Both the position numbers and the translations under genes were made by a program. This document shows, piece after piece, positions 31,557-42,354 of a DNA stretch of 64,000 nt. Each line of letters starts with the position of its first letter. The first letter of the stretch is position 1. Origin of the DNA: Acarospora socialis (Eukaryota > Ascomycota > Lecanoromycetes > Acarosporales > Acarosporaceae); NCBI GenBank assembly GCA_025617375.2, contig JAMYGW020000019.1, forward strand, positions 43,903 through 107,902. The letters are read 5' to 3'. The notes under the pieces were generated by a model. That model was not told the origin of the DNA and did no database searches. It saw only the letters and a program-made list of their open reading frames with translations.

Positions 31557-32291
31557 ATGCCGATCTGTCACCCCGACCCCGACGGCATGATGGGGCTAAT
31601 AGACCTGAATTATGACTGCCTACACGCGCTACTCTTACAGTGCAATCTGCCCACGGCGGTGGCCGTGGTTCGTGCGCTCTATCCTCTCCAAGGGCAGATG
31701 GCAAACGCACTTCTGAAAAGTCGATGTACATTGATTCCTACCTTATCTGAATACTTCGGCGACCCCGGCACCATAATCAGAAGCTTGGGCTTAAGTGGAG
31801 GCTTCATTACAGGTTCCGTAGTTGAGCGACTCGTCAATGGTGGATTCAAGACCGATGAGACTCCCTATCCTCTGACAATAAGCTTCGCTGATAGCTCAGT
31901 CGGAAGAGGGACTCCCACTTCCGACACGGCCATTTGCAAGGCACTTAACTCAGAGGGTTACCTACCGACAGGCAAACGGAATTGCGCCTTCAGCGAGACC
32001 GGATATTATCATTTACATCGAGCATCCTCAGATAACTGTGAGTTTAGCATAGATCTGGACAGGTACGGTAGCAATGTCAGCATTCTGAGACGTATTTCCG
32101 AGCTCCCAAGATCCTCTGCCCGAGTCTTCGCGACGTCAGAAGCTCTTTGTACCCTGAATTTGGAGCTCACGGGAGGTGATGCTGATTGGATACGGCCGTT
32201 GAACCTAATGGATCAGATTCCCGCCTTGACCAGTCTCCGCGCTGCAGATGAGAAGCAGATCGGTGTTTCAAGTTCAGACGCAGATTCTTAG
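31557..32291 (+). CDS. Hypothetical protein, 244 aa, possibly frameshifted near its end
   Basis: The open frame starts MPICHPDPDGMMGLIDLN and includes LHALLLQCNLPTAVAVVRALY, a helical start reminiscent of F-box-like N termini, although the motif is too weak to claim. The annotated end (SSSDADS, TAA at 32291) may be premature: one frame over, FRRRFLGDSASLVVE, and later DGYASYAIDDEDYS and HKQWLSQAWS look like continuing protein to about 32478. So this is either a 244-residue protein or a gene with late indels. There is no signal peptide. Function unknown. Confidence 0.45.
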   Translation: MPICHPDPDGMMGLIDLNYDCLHALLLQCNLPTAVAVVRALYPLQGQMANALLKSRCTLIPTLSEYFGDPGTIIRSLGLSGGFITGSVVERLVNGGFKTDETPYPLTISFADSSVGRGTPTSDTAICKALNSEGYLPTGKRNCAFSETGYYHLHRASSDNCEFSIDLDRYGSNVSILRRISELPRSSARVFATSEALCTLNLELTGGDADWIRPLNLMDQIPALTSLRAADEKQIGVSSSDADS

Positions 32292-32848
32292 GAGACAGCG
32301 CCTCACTCGTGGTCGAAACACCCCACGCAGCAAATGGGAGCATCTTGGTATCTTTACCCAGCTTCTCCTGGATTGAGATGGCTATGCATCTTATGCGATT
32401 GACGATGAAGATTATAGTAAGGATGATGAAGTATTGGCTACGCAATTTGCAGAGCACAAACAGTGGCTCTCTCAAGCATGGAGTTAGTTTTGGTGGATAA
32501 CTACTATCAGAGTCGCATTTTTAGAAATATAAATGAATAATCCCCGCTTTGACCGTGATGTGACGCATACAACCATGCAAAAGTATGAAGGACATGCACC
32601 TTGACACTCAGTCAATCGCCGAAAGCGTATATGAAGAATACCTCCTTCTCCTCCCTCTCACACACCTCTTCCCCCTCCCTCGCTCTTTCACCCCATTCCC
32701 TCGTCAGCAGCAGCAAAGGAAATAGAGATAACGGAGTCCAACCCCACCAACAGGATGACAGCGGTAACTTGAGCAATATAACAAGCAACCGCCGCGCAGG
32801 CACGGCATGCTATCAGTCTTGATGGTAAATCGGTGAGGAAGAAAGGTG
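32292..32848. other. Possible decayed 3' end and intergenic spacer
   Basis: 32292-32500 may hold the out-of-frame tail of the preceding gene. 32640-32710 is a C/T-rich stretch (CTCC and CCTC repeats) giving low-complexity frames on both strands. No other gene is supported. Confidence 0.4.
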
Positions 32849-34108
32849 TCAGAAAACAATAATCAAAGCTGGTAAGAAAAATAAGACGGAATTCGCCAAT
32901 AGCTTGGGCGACGCATCCGTTAAGGCACTGGTGTACGATGGTACGCTAGATGTGCCGGGTGGGTTTGCTGGTTGTTTGGGAAGATTCAGCGCGTTCCCAG
33001 TTGTTGAAGGGACCCCAGTAGGATCCACGATAGGATCCCCAGTGGCAATGACAAGAGTAGCATCGGTCAGCCCGCTTCCCTTTACCAAGGTCACTAATGG
33101 GACTGTGATCGTCGTGTACATGAATTTGGTGATAGCAGACGTGGAGAGCGGGATCCTCCCAGCCGCAGGACCACTGGAGTGGATTTCCACAATCGGAAGG
33201 GCTTGGCTTAACGTAATTATTGTCGCTGGCAGGATTTGGTTGAGTGTTTGTATGATTAAAATGGATGACATGTCGGGTGCAACATCCGAGCGTCCGGATG
33301 AGGTAGTACAACTCCCCGCACATGCTGTTGTAGATTGCACGGGTACTGATTTGGGGTGTGTGGTACTCCAGACCGCGGCCGGAAAGGTGCTGTTCAATCG
33401 TGATGGCAACTTGTCGCTGTCTGTTCTGACCGCGGCACCTGTCATGCCAGAGGAGTACACGGGAGAGAAAAGCGAAGTAGGCGGGACTAAGATAGTCAAG
33501 ATTTCAAGGCTGCCGGTTGCCCTCTCGAAGGTGGCATCCATGACGAAGATAGGGTTGACAGAAATCGACTCACGACACATACCCTGGAAGAGCCAATGAG
33601 CAAACAGCACCGAGTCAGGATCTTGACCCCAGGCCTGGATGCATTCAAGTACCGAAGATACATATTCCAGATTCGAGCAGTATGAAGTTAGAATCTCATC
33701 GTCGGATCCAACTAACAGGCTATTCCAAGTCACAAAGCATCTGGGAAGTACCGTGGGTACGGTGACGCTCGATACCGTGGAAGAATGGGTTGGAACGGGC
33801 TGTGAAGATGGTTGTTGTGTCGGACGTAACACGCTTGCCAAGTATGGCAAGATCGAGGCCGATGTCAGTGCAATTGACCCCAGTGTTAAAGAGCGAGAGC
33901 CGATTCTCGGAACGCCGGAGCTTTGGACGACTAATCGTGCTGCAGAGTTGTTCCAAGTGACGCCGCTCGCGTCGCCGTTGAGGGAACGATACGATGGTAC
34001 CGGTGGAACTATTGGAGCCACGAACGAGGAAGAAAACGGAATGATTGTGTTACGGTTGGATGAGCCCTTGCCCGAAATCGTGACGGTACTGTCGCATTCA
34101 TTAGACAA
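32849..34108 (-). CDS. Ser/Thr-rich surface protein with GPI-type C terminus, N-terminal exon unresolved
   Basis: The frame codes 419 residues very rich in Ser, Thr, Val and Pro. A short Cys-containing segment (VLPRCFVTWNSLL, YCSN, LECIQAWG, MCRES) is followed by a long Ser/Thr-rich stalk. The C terminus (KLLANSVLFFLPALIIVF) is a hydrophobic tail of the GPI-anchor type. There is no ATG at the 5' end: the frame opens inside sequence that looks like the end of an intron (GTAAGT donor near 34133, CTAATG, GACAG), so a first exon with the signal peptide should lie upstream, but I could not join it in phase. A competing 231-codon plus frame is judged to be its shadow. Cell-wall protein is the likely role. 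Confidence 0.5.
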   Translation of the reverse strand: MSNECDSTVTISGKGSSNRNTIIPFSSSFVAPIVPPVPSYRSLNGDASGVTWNNSAARLVVQSSGVPRIGSRSLTLGSIALTSASILPYLASVLRPTQQPSSQPVPTHSSTVSSVTVPTVLPRCFVTWNSLLVGSDDEILTSYCSNLEYVSSVLECIQAWGQDPDSVLFAHWLFQGMCRESISVNPIFVMDATFERATGSLEILTILVPPTSLFSPVYSSGMTGAAVRTDSDKLPSRLNSTFPAAVWSTTHPKSVPVQSTTACAGSCTTSSGRSDVAPDMSSILIIQTLNQILPATIITLSQALPIVEIHSSGPAAGRIPLSTSAITKFMYTTITVPLVTLVKGSGLTDATLVIATGDPIVDPTGVPSTTGNALNLPKQPANPPGTSSVPSYTSALTDASPKLLANSVLFFLPALIIVF

Positions 34109-34247
34109 TAGATGAGCATAGAAGGGGTTCTACTTACCTTTCACCAGAAACTGTGCGCAGTGCCTATCAGACAACTTGAAGCAGTTTCTGAGTTTGAGGA
34201 TCGAATTCCGGTTCCTACTAGCCATCAGCAATGTCCCAAACACAGCC

Positions 34248-34925
34248 TCAACAATCTCTCCTACCACATGGTGTCTTTCCCCCATCCTTGGGTAGAAAAA
34301 GCGGGCAAGGTATCAGACAGTCGAAACTGACACTATGCACGGCAAGTACGTAAGGCCGTTCAAATCGGAACGCGAACCTCGAGGAGCCCCCGCATTGCGT
34401 ATTGCGTATCATCGTTCGGCCTCCCGAGCAAGACCTTCTCAGAGTACACCTTGCTCCATCGGGCCTGAAAAAATCGACGGTGATAAGTACATCTTCCTCG
34501 GTCGCTATCTCCATTTCGTGAATTGTGAAGGATCTGTTGCAGGACAGTGAAGGGTTGACGTTTCCATCAGTAGCGATGAGCACATTTTCCTACAGCCTTT
34601 TGGTCAACCACCCCACAATCATCCTACTTGGAAGGTTTCTAACCGTGGAAAGCGTGTCAACACGGCCGATTTTCCAACCATTGAACGTCCAGCCATCTGG
34701 GCCAGCATCCTTTGTTGATGGTGTTGGCCCGGAGGTAAATACAGCAAAATTCAGCCCATTCCTTTGCTGGTCTGTGCAGGTATCCAAGGAGTAAATTGGG
34801 ATAGGGTAAGGCGGCATGTCAAACCACGACTGGGGCAGATTTGAGTTCGCAGAGTCTCGCATGGATTCACCAAGCGCTGTTAAGCAAAGTATGGAAAGCG
34901 TACAGCCAGATATCAAATACTGCAT
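34248..34925 (-). pseudogene. Secreted Cys-containing protein gene with premature stop
   Basis: From ATG 34925 a signal peptide (MQYLISGCTLSILCLTALG) leads into FDMPPYPIPIYSLDTC, GPDGWTFNGWKIGRVDTL and on to a TAG at 34590-34592. The same frame then continues for 111 codons with clear protein character (NVLIATDGNVNPSLSCN, ITVDFFRPDGARC, GGSSRFAFRFERP), so the stop looks premature, perhaps CAG to TAG. A GTACTT donor after FRFERPY suggests a further intron. Not recognised as any family; a small secreted protein, possibly effector-like. It overlaps nothing on its own strand and lies upstream of the Ser/Thr-rich surface protein. Confidence 0.5.
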
Positions 34926-35490
34926 TGAGCGAAGAACAAAGGCCTTGGAAGTTTGTACTTGCTGAGGCCAGGGAGAGATTCGGACTATATAACTATATAG
35001 AGAGGTACACAGCCTAAGAGAAAAGTGTATTATATCCACATTCGGGAAAAGAATAAGCTTCGGTGCATACAGGGTGTGCGTATACTCACGATGACGGCGA
35101 AGGGACTGGGCCTTTGCTTGGCAGTATCGGTTCCGCCATTGTGTCGATTGGACTTTTCAGCGGCGTCGAACGATTAATCTCGTAGCTAACGACAAGCCGT
35201 TCTCCAGCGGACAATCCGTGCTGACTTGCCAGAGGTGCCAGAAATAGGTCACGGACTTAGAAAACAAAGTAAAGGCAACGAAAGTGCACCATCTTTAGAA
35301 TGTCCATGTGAAGCGTTGCCGCTACCACTGTCATTGCTCTCCCCTTCGTAACGGCCCCATCGCGATGGGAACACACCCGACAGATCCATCTTCCACAGTT
35401 AGAGCCTGCTCCTTTGGCATTGTAGAAGACCCAGGAAGCCTCGGTGCATATTCACAGGTGTATCACAATCTGGTTGGTGTCAATAGTCCT
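34926..35490. other. No supported gene
   Basis: Spacer between the broken secreted protein gene and the 3' end of the kinase gene. The plus frame 35308-35568 has no features. Confidence 0.45.
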
Positions 35491-36980
35491 TCACAGGCGT
35501 TTAGAGATGTATGGATGACGAAGAGCCTCCTGGACGGTCAAACGTTGCGTCGGGGCGAGAACGAGTAGAGCCTGGATGAGCGAGTCAGTCGGTGTAAGGC
35601 AAGCGGGCAGAGCAAGCGGTTGCGGTAGGCCAGTCACCTTCACAAGCGATTGGTAGTGAACCCCGTGGAGACTGGAAACGGCAGGTCCGTTGTGCACGGG
35701 CAGCTTGCGGTAGTAATCGAGTCGGTCAATGGTGGCGTTGGATCCGTCACACGGTAGACCGAATACCCTAAGCGCGCATACAGCCCACATTAGTAAAGAC
35801 CAATCGGGCAATCTCTCCGTCCAGCTACACAACCTAACGTAGCTGCTGCGGTCTTCCACGTCCTTGGCTGGACAGCAGGGACCAAGATCGTAAGGAGGCT
35901 TGGAATAGAAAGTTCCGTGGAGTTGTGAAAGTAAGCATTATACCAGCTTCGGCTGCTTTTGCACTCGATTATAGCATTATTGAGCGATCTTTCAGACCAA
36001 AAACGGTCAATACGTCTTGGAGATGCCAAATTTTCAATTCAATTCCTAGGTACTAGTCTTTTATTGGGTTGTTCCAGCATTTTCAAGAGCGAAATCTATG
36101 CCTGCCAAGGCAATTCTTGCTCCAAGCCTCAAAACGCTAGACCTCTGTTCCCCCAGGCTATAAAGAGATCAGTGAATAAGTACTTACTTTAGAATCGTTT
36201 TTACTTGATCTCTGCCAGAGCTCATGGAGAATTGTGATGGTTTCTTCTGCGCAAACAAGGGCCTCCGTTCGGCGAGCTCCCATACGATACATCCTGCGGA
36301 CCACATGTCTACCTCGGGTCCGTAGCGAAGTAAGTCCTCACCCTGTATAAAACCCAAAAGTAGCTCCAGGGGTCGATAGTATAGAGTGCAAACCTGACGA
36401 CTTAGCACCACTGCAGACACCAAGTTGGGAGTGTCGTTGCTTACCACTATGGTATGTAATGCGTGTTCCGCGTGGAGCTTCGACAAGCCGAAATCGGCTA
36501 TTTTGAGTACCTTTCGATCCGTCGTTAGGAGTAAGTTGGCGGGTTTAAGGTCTCGATGGATGATATCGTGCTTGTGAATGAAACCGAGCCCGAGCATGAG
36601 TTGTCTGGAGAAATCTTGAACGTTCACCGCCTGTGTGGGGTCCAACAACAGATTGGCCAATGTGCCACCATCCATCAGTTCGAGATACAGCTTGATCCAC
36701 TTGGGACCGTCAAGTTCGGCTTCGTAGAACTCCACGACATGCTGCTTGGCGTCGTCGTCATCCATCCACAACTTAGCCATGATAACTAACTCCCTCATTG
36801 CTTCAGTCGGAATCGTCTGGTCGCGACCTCGTTCGATCATTTTGCAAGCGACATCGGTGGGCCCGCGCTTTTGTCGGAGCACGACTGAATATGCACCTAC
36901 CATCATAGACAGAGTGAGAACCAGGCAGTAAGGGGTCAGTCGGAGAGCTCACCAGTTCCGATAATGTTGTTGGTTTCCAT
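35491..36980 (-). CDS. CDK/CMGC-like serine/threonine protein kinase
   Basis: Exons 36980-36953, 36896-36445, 36393-36188 and 35767-35491. The first exon gives METNNIIGTG, completing the glycine-rich loop GTGAYSVVL across the 56-bp intron. VACKMIE holds the ATP-binding Lys; HRDLKPANLLL is the catalytic loop; DFGLSKL binds magnesium; TLYYRPLELLLG replaces the usual TxxYRAPE; VDMWSAGCIVWEL is subdomain IX. The last intron is long for this window (about 420 bp) but joins DQVKTILK to VFGLP in phase, as CDKs read (LFRVLGTP). The end RLTVQEALRHPYI is the typical kinase C-lobe. The PSTAIRE-like helix is PTEAMRELVIM. Intact and probably active; the exact group (Cdk7/Cdk10/CMGC orphan) is not settled. 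Confidence 0.85.
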
Positions 36981-38601
36981 TTTCCCCTGACGGTCGTGGT
37001 GGGAGATCCACTTCTTACCTAAGCTTTTATATCCTACTACTGGCCGCCGGGGAGCTGACTTGCTGTGCAAATCATGGAGCCTACCGCAATCGGCATTTCT
37101 CGGCCATGTCAAGACGCATCGTGGCTGTAATAATGCTCCCGGCTGCGGTCACAAGGCATTAAGGAGAATTGACACTATCAGGTATCTTGAATGAATTCAT
37201 TATCCGACCGTCAACCGAGTCCGTTCAATACAGCACCGAGTTACGTTTCGGGTGTGCTGACAGGTCAGGGAGGTAAGCAGACCATCTACGAGTACCTCTG
37301 CTTATCTATCACTGATATAGAATGCTGACCCACATCTTGATGACATGCTGACACCAGCAGGGATCGCGGAGGGACCGAGCATCTCAACAAGTTTAGCATG
37401 CTGAACGCGCCGTTCGAATTCGAACTGAGTCAAGAGGGGGCCAAAGGTGGGGTAAGCTGTTTTGTGATGGTGGTGTGTAGGTATCTGTACCTTTGTAGGA
37501 ATGGGGTTGAAGTAAGGTTTAGCGTGCCTTATGTAAGGGACAGTAAGGCTGATTGCCGCGCGTTTGCCTCGAGTCGCATCCGGGGTTCCAAGGACAGTTC
37601 ATTTAAGTATAAGGTACCTTTATGGTAAGTCGCGCAGTACTTTAACCTACCTTAGGTAAGGTACCTTACTCGTACTCGTACCTTACCTACCGGGTAGGTA
37701 CCTACCTCAACATGGCAGACATAGAAAAGCGCTAAGATACTTAGGCTGGGTGAGGTGTGATTGTTCCAAAGCACTTAGACCTCTTCTTGTTGTGATCTCG
37801 TCAATCAAATGTACATGATCCAGGCTTTGAAGCTAGTCGGTACGCTCCCAGACGCTTTCCATACGGAGCTACCTTGAACAAAAATGCGCCAGCTGGCTTG
37901 TGGATGTTGAGCGGCGGCAACAAGACGCGGCAGATGACATTACCGTAAGAGCTATGTCGGTGGGCAGAAGTCCCGCAGTGAGGCCCATGTCCACCACTTG
38001 TTACGAGGAAAGGGTATGCGCCGTATCTAATGGCTGACACCGTATCCTTGCTTACTTGTTGGAAGGTTATTTTCGGCCATGGACTGCTGATCTCTGATGT
38101 CGAGGCTACGCCGCACCATAAAGTGGAGAAGCCGGGCAGGGTCGCGGGTGCCCGCTCAGTATGACAGCCAGGACAGGTTATTGGTATCCCCGTTCGTTGC
38201 TGCAGGGGAAGGGCACGGTCGTTTCTGCTAGTAGGGGCAAGTTATTTACCCACAGGTTGTGATTGGAGGTAGACTGGCTTACTGTGTCTATTTTGGTTAT
38301 CCAGATCGGTGGCTTCGTGGTCAGCATAAGCGGAGTGAAAGAAGTCGAAGTCAAGGGATTGTGCTGGCGAGCCCTGCGACGTTCCCACATTTCTCAGGCG
38401 GCACGGGCACACTTCGAAATGCGGCGCTTTCACCGGCATCGTCCTGTTACATTCAGTAAATTGTATAAGTAAGGAGAACACTGGCACCTGTTCGTCACTG
38501 TCATCCTCTGTCTTCATTTCTCATCAACAAGCGGATCCAATTCGACCTCCTCCATTACTCGCTCTCTTTCACTACACTTTTCTTTCGTTGTACCAAGTCT
38601 G
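36981..38601. other. Intergenic, with palindromic repeats and a possible oxidase remnant
   Basis: 37640-37710 is dense in TACCTTAGGTA/GGTACC-type palindromes. At 37801-38040 a minus frame YPFLVTSGGHGPHCGT resembles the flavin-binding GGHG segment of berberine-bridge-type oxidases but has no flanking domain. Otherwise there are only short frames. Confidence 0.4.
37640..37711. repeat. TACCTA/TAGGTA palindromic cluster
   Basis: Overlapping palindromes built from ACCTTAGGT, GGTACC and ACCTACC. Similar clusters occur near 41402-41424, 44500-44516 and 44588-44665. Such motifs are common in intergenic DNA of Sordariomycetes. No function is assigned. Confidence 0.6.
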
Positions 38602-39546
38602 ATGGCTGAAGCCACAGATCCCCGAAGTCGGCGACAGGAAGTTGCTCACGCTCAGACGCGCACAGACACCCATGGGTAAACCCAAGAAACTTTCCCTCCT
38701 GTAAGTAATTGCGCTGACCGTGTTTGAAGACTCGCCGCCCAAAACTTGAGGATGTATCAAGCGTACACACCGCCTTATCACATTCCCCAGCAAACCGTCA
38801 GGGTTGCGCTGCCAGCCGAGTTTATGGACGTTCCCAAGCGAGTGAATATACTCCACCACGAAGTCAGTAACCTTATTAGCCGGGTTGCCAGTCTCGAGCG
38901 TCAACCAACCAAGCCGAAACCCGCAGATGATTCATTGAATCACAGACTTAAGGATTTGGAGGTGAGATTGGAAGCCTCAGGGAAGAGATGTGAGAAGTTG
39001 CAGAACGAGACACAGGTTGCGGCAAGCCAATGGCTCGGGAAGCGAATGCAACGGTTCGATTACTTCGAGGAGCGGATGCAGGGGTTTGAAAGCCTCAAAG
39101 AGCAGGTGCAACGGCTTGAATACCCTGATGCGCAGATGCAACGGTTCGAAAATCTCGAAAAGCAGATCGGGGACCTCGAGAAGCAGGTGCAACGGTTTCA
39201 AACCCTCGAAAAGCAGATCGGATACCTCGAAAAGCAGGTGCAACGGTTCGAATACCCTGATGCGCAGATGCAACGTTTAGGACAAAGGTGCGAACAGTCC
39301 CACAACGAGACGAGATTAGCCATAGAGGATGTCCGAGTAAGCCTCACAGCAATTATGAAACGACTGGACGGTATTGAAGAAAAGGCCGCAGAAGATAAGC
39401 CACAGTTTGAAGGTCTAAAGGAAAGCGTGAAGAACGTCACAGAGTTAATCTCAGATTTCATCCATGACCAGCCATCGACGGGACAGAAACGGAAAGGAGA
39501 TCTTATCACGCTACCCGGAAGGAGAACTCTGAGACCAAGAAGATAA
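38602..39546 (+). CDS. Coiled-coil protein with 10/17-residue repeats
   Basis: Exon 1 38602-38675 (MAEATDPRSRRQEVAHAQTR), intron 38676-38729 with GCTGACC branch site, exon 2 38730-39546; about 290 residues. From about residue 70 the protein is a long coiled coil. Its centre is built of repeats of the type MQRFxxLEKQ, VQRFEYPDAQ and IGxLEKQ, encoded by 30-bp and 51-bp tandem units (39048-39285). The C terminus is basic (TGQKRKGD, RRTLRPRR), a likely nuclear signal. There is no enzyme domain. Likely a structural or scaffold protein; repeat number is probably variable between strains. Start chosen because this splice removes a 54-bp intron; an ATG at 38672 would need a 29-bp intron. Confidence 0.65.
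39048..39285 (+). repeat. In-frame tandem repeat inside coiled-coil gene
   Basis: Units share GCAACGGTTCGAA, CCCTGATGCGCAGATGCAACG and CTCGAAAAGCAGATCGG. Copy lengths are multiples of three, so gain or loss keeps the frame. Confidence 0.75.
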
Positions 39547-39962
39547 TAGGGTGGTTGGCGAGCAGCGACACGTTCATACTGTTCGTTATCTATATATCTG
39601 TTCGGAGTAGCTGTTGCAGGCGTGAGGGCTCCTCTTACGGTATTCTATAAGAGTAAATAGTGAGCAAATCAAAGTCCGACGAAAAGACTTAGTAGATCCT
39701 CAAGACTAAATGTCCTAGATTTAAAGCAAACCAGGCAATGCTTCGGACGAAGCAAGGACAGAGCCTTGAGGCAGATGGAGCTCTTAGCCATCCAACAGTT
39801 GGTGTCGGTATTACTTATCGTGTCAAGCATCTTGCATATGGTCCGATCGATTCAACTTGGGAATCGTTATAAGAGAGACTCTTGTGGTATTAATTGATCG
39901 AGTTATGCTATTGTTTCCGTTTTTGGGATGGAGAGGACAAGTGTAGAAATACTCTTTATTGA
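39547..39962. other. No supported gene
   Basis: Intergenic; nothing seen beyond short frames. Confidence 0.5.
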
Positions 39963-40723
39963 TTATAGGCGACAAGAATTGTATAATCGAGAGAAAAGCC
40001 CAGAGTCTTGCCTAGAATTATCCCTGCTGAACGCGGATCTTGGGAGCTCGGGTCTTGGCTCTCGATAATGCCCCAGTGGCTCGTTTCGTTCGCGAGCCAT
40101 CGGTCGCGGTTGAAGGGCCATCTTAAGCAACAGATACAGGGAAGTCGCCATGTGGAACGACAAGTTGCCTGTATATGAAAGGATGTGGAAGAGAAGAAGG
40201 ATCTCCCGGTTCTTCGCATAGAGAAGGGCGAATCGAACGAGGCCGATGCTCAGCGCGAATAAGGCCCAACTGCACCAGTCAGACTAAGTACAGGAAACAT
40301 TTTGCACTGTTGAACCGAGCCTTGGAACAATCTTCGGAAGGATAAACATGACGTTGTGTACGTACATAGAGAAGCACATCCGATCCATGTCGTAATCCCA
40401 TACCAGGTTGCAGATGGCGAGCACGACCCAGGCCAGCGCTATAGGGACATATGTCCCGACGAGTATTGCAGTTGACACCGTCTGCCCTGGATCTATTACG
40501 AATAAAGGAATGATGCTAGCGCTGAAACGAAGGACGTTTCGCCCCTGATCAGCCAAACTGACCAACTTCGATTCTCGAGCAAGGAGGAAAGGCCGGAGCA
40601 TACGAACCCGCTCGCGAGCAGAAGGCAGAAGAGTAACAAGGCGAGTATGTATCTCCAATCTCGAATAGAGCTGACGCTGCTCCGGTCCGCCCGACGGGTT
40701 TGATGTCTGATGTTTCCACCCAT
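39963..40723 (-). CDS. Multi-span membrane protein, 201 aa
   Basis: Exons 40723-40604, 40544-40366 and 40269-39963, with introns of 59 and 96 bp (GTATGC and GTACGT donors; GGCTGATCAG and GACTGGTGCAG acceptors), all in phase. At least four hydrophobic segments: WRYILALLLFCLLLASG, a segment in VSTAILVGTYVPIALAWVVL, WALFALSIGLVRFALLYA and EILLLFHILSYTGN to LYLLLKMAL. The cytosolic-type N terminus is basic (RHQTRRADRSS) and so is the C-terminal tail. Conserved-looking charged residues between spans: DPGQT, WDYDMDR. This layout fits the many small fungal four-to-five-span proteins of unknown function (some resemble the start of rhodopsin-like or DUF families). No transporter motif. Confidence 0.65.
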
Positions 40724-41669
40724 GGACAAGAACTTGAAACTTGGTCTTGCCTCAACTCGAGCCACATCGACGTCCTGTTATTTCAATGCCTTTTGTAGAC
40801 ATCTTACACGGCGAATAGTGTTGGCGCATGAACAGCGGCGGGTCCATAGACCTTGTGCCCTTCTCCGATGCATCGTAAGCAGGGTGGTGCGTTTAGGAGT
40901 GGACGGTTGGTCTTTGCGCTCAGGTTGATCGATTTGTGGTCAAACTCGTCCTCCTATTACTGGATCGAAGGCTCAGTAAGCAAACTCATTCGGCAGCGGT
41001 TAAGTCTGCCCATTGACGTCTATGTGGCAGCGAGTAAGCACATAGAATGACTATGGGCTGGGGCCAGGAACATACGGGTAGAAGGTAGTAGTTGCACTCT
41101 TCTTTCAGCACCTAAAGATAGATAAATATACACTCTTTGGCAATTGATACATGTGTCATTGGATTACATGTTAGACCCAGATCAGAAAGACGTGGTTCTG
41201 TAATAATAGCTACATCCTAACAAATTTCTGGGGAGAGGGTTTGATGTTTGAAGGGCAAAGGCGAGTGCACGCGGCGGCTGGCTTGCAGCGCTTGCACCTT
41301 ATGTACATAAGGGCCCAGGCGCCTTACATTACCTAACGTTACCCGAAGAAATAAGCTAACTTCTCTTTAGATGAAGTTTAGTTTGTTAAGAGTTGTCAAC
41401 CCTAGGTAGGTAAGGTAGGTAGTACTCGAGTTGTAGCTCCCACACCGATATATTTGGATCACACCCTCAAATGGATCTCAAATGATGACTGAAGTTAATG
41501 TTGCTTCTATGTTTTGATGGTGGAGTGACACTAAAATCGCCTCCTTTACGATGCTTGGATAGAAGGGAGAGGGCTGACGAGTAGTGTCATATTCTTCGGC
41601 GGCGGATGCCCGTCCGGTTTATGCCCTTGAGGCCTCCCACTAACTTTGCGCTGCAAACTGCGCAGCAAG
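40724..41669. other. No supported gene
   Basis: Spacer; includes another ACCTA/TAGGT palindrome group at 41402-41424. Plus frames at 40710-41050 are shadows. Confidence 0.45.
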
Positions 41670-42077
41670 CTACGCCTCTTCCAACAATGGCGGCAAGCTT
41701 GTTCTAAGGGTCTCCAGTGACGTCAAACTCTTTGTAGGCAGCTCCGTTGACTTCAATCTCTTTCTGAGCAGCTTCGATGACTTCAAAGTCCTTCGCGGCT
41801 CCAGTAACTTTAGAACGAAAACATCCTGCAAATCCTTGTCTGCTACGAATTCGGCGAAGTCCCTGACTGTAGACCACCGAAAGATTGCCGGAACCGCCGT
41901 TGCTGCTTCACCGTAGTCGTTCATCTTACTTTCGGTTATATGTACCCGAACTTGAACGCAGCGCCCAAATTCAAACCGCCGGTATTCTGTCGTCTGCTTG
42001 TAGCGCTGGGGATATTCGATATCGCGTTGGAATGCTCTGGCCTCATGTGCTCTGACACTTGTGCAGGTCCTCCGCAA
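41670..42077 (-). CDS. Possible small protein with leucine/charged repeats
   Basis: A 135-codon frame; a later ATG (MNDYGEAATAVPAIFR, about 41924) may be the true start, giving about 84 residues. The C-terminal half has loosely repeated ten-residue blocks around LLEPRRTLKSSK, LLRKRLKSTE, LPTKSLTSLE and LRTSLPPLLEE, helical in character. There is no signal peptide and no family. The nucleotide repeats (CTTGACGT.. GTAACTTTA pattern) alone could create this frame, so the call is weak. Confidence 0.3.
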   Translation of the reverse strand: MRRTCTSVRAHEARAFQRDIEYPQRYKQTTEYRRFEFGRCVQVRVHITESKMNDYGEAATAVPAIFRWSTVRDFAEFVADKDLQDVFVLKLLEPRRTLKSSKLLRKRLKSTELPTKSLTSLETLRTSLPPLLEEA

Positions 42078-42354
42078 ACTGGCCTAGCTAGATGGGCCTC
42101 CACTTCCATTTATAGTTTGGATTATGGTCCAACTAACAGACAATGACGACCATTTTGACCGCCGGCAGTCAGGCACAGCGCTCACAGGCTACCATTATGA
42201 TGACCGTGCAGGGCGAGTATGGTGGCAGGTATTCAGCTCATGCCCTCGCGTCTACCCCTGATTGATTAAGATTTGCCTAAACAGGCTGATTTCTATATAC
42301 ACTACATCTGCTGACAGATGCCCGACCCATGTCTGCAACAGTGGACAAGACCTA

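Noticed and set aside
32904-33599. 231-codon plus-strand open frame
   Set aside because: It lies exactly antisense to a Ser/Thr-rich frame that has a GPI-type tail and Cys segment. Antisense of Ser/Thr codons often stays open, so this is treated as a shadow.
34084-34133. 49-bp intron joining an upstream exon to the Ser/Thr-rich surface protein
   Set aside because: Signals look good, but the available upstream frames either contain a stop or splice into the wrong phase, so the N-terminal exon was left unresolved.
38672-38729. Alternative start MGKPKKLSLL for the coiled-coil gene
   Set aside because: It requires a 29-bp intron, below the usual fungal minimum; the upstream ATG with a 54-bp intron fits better.
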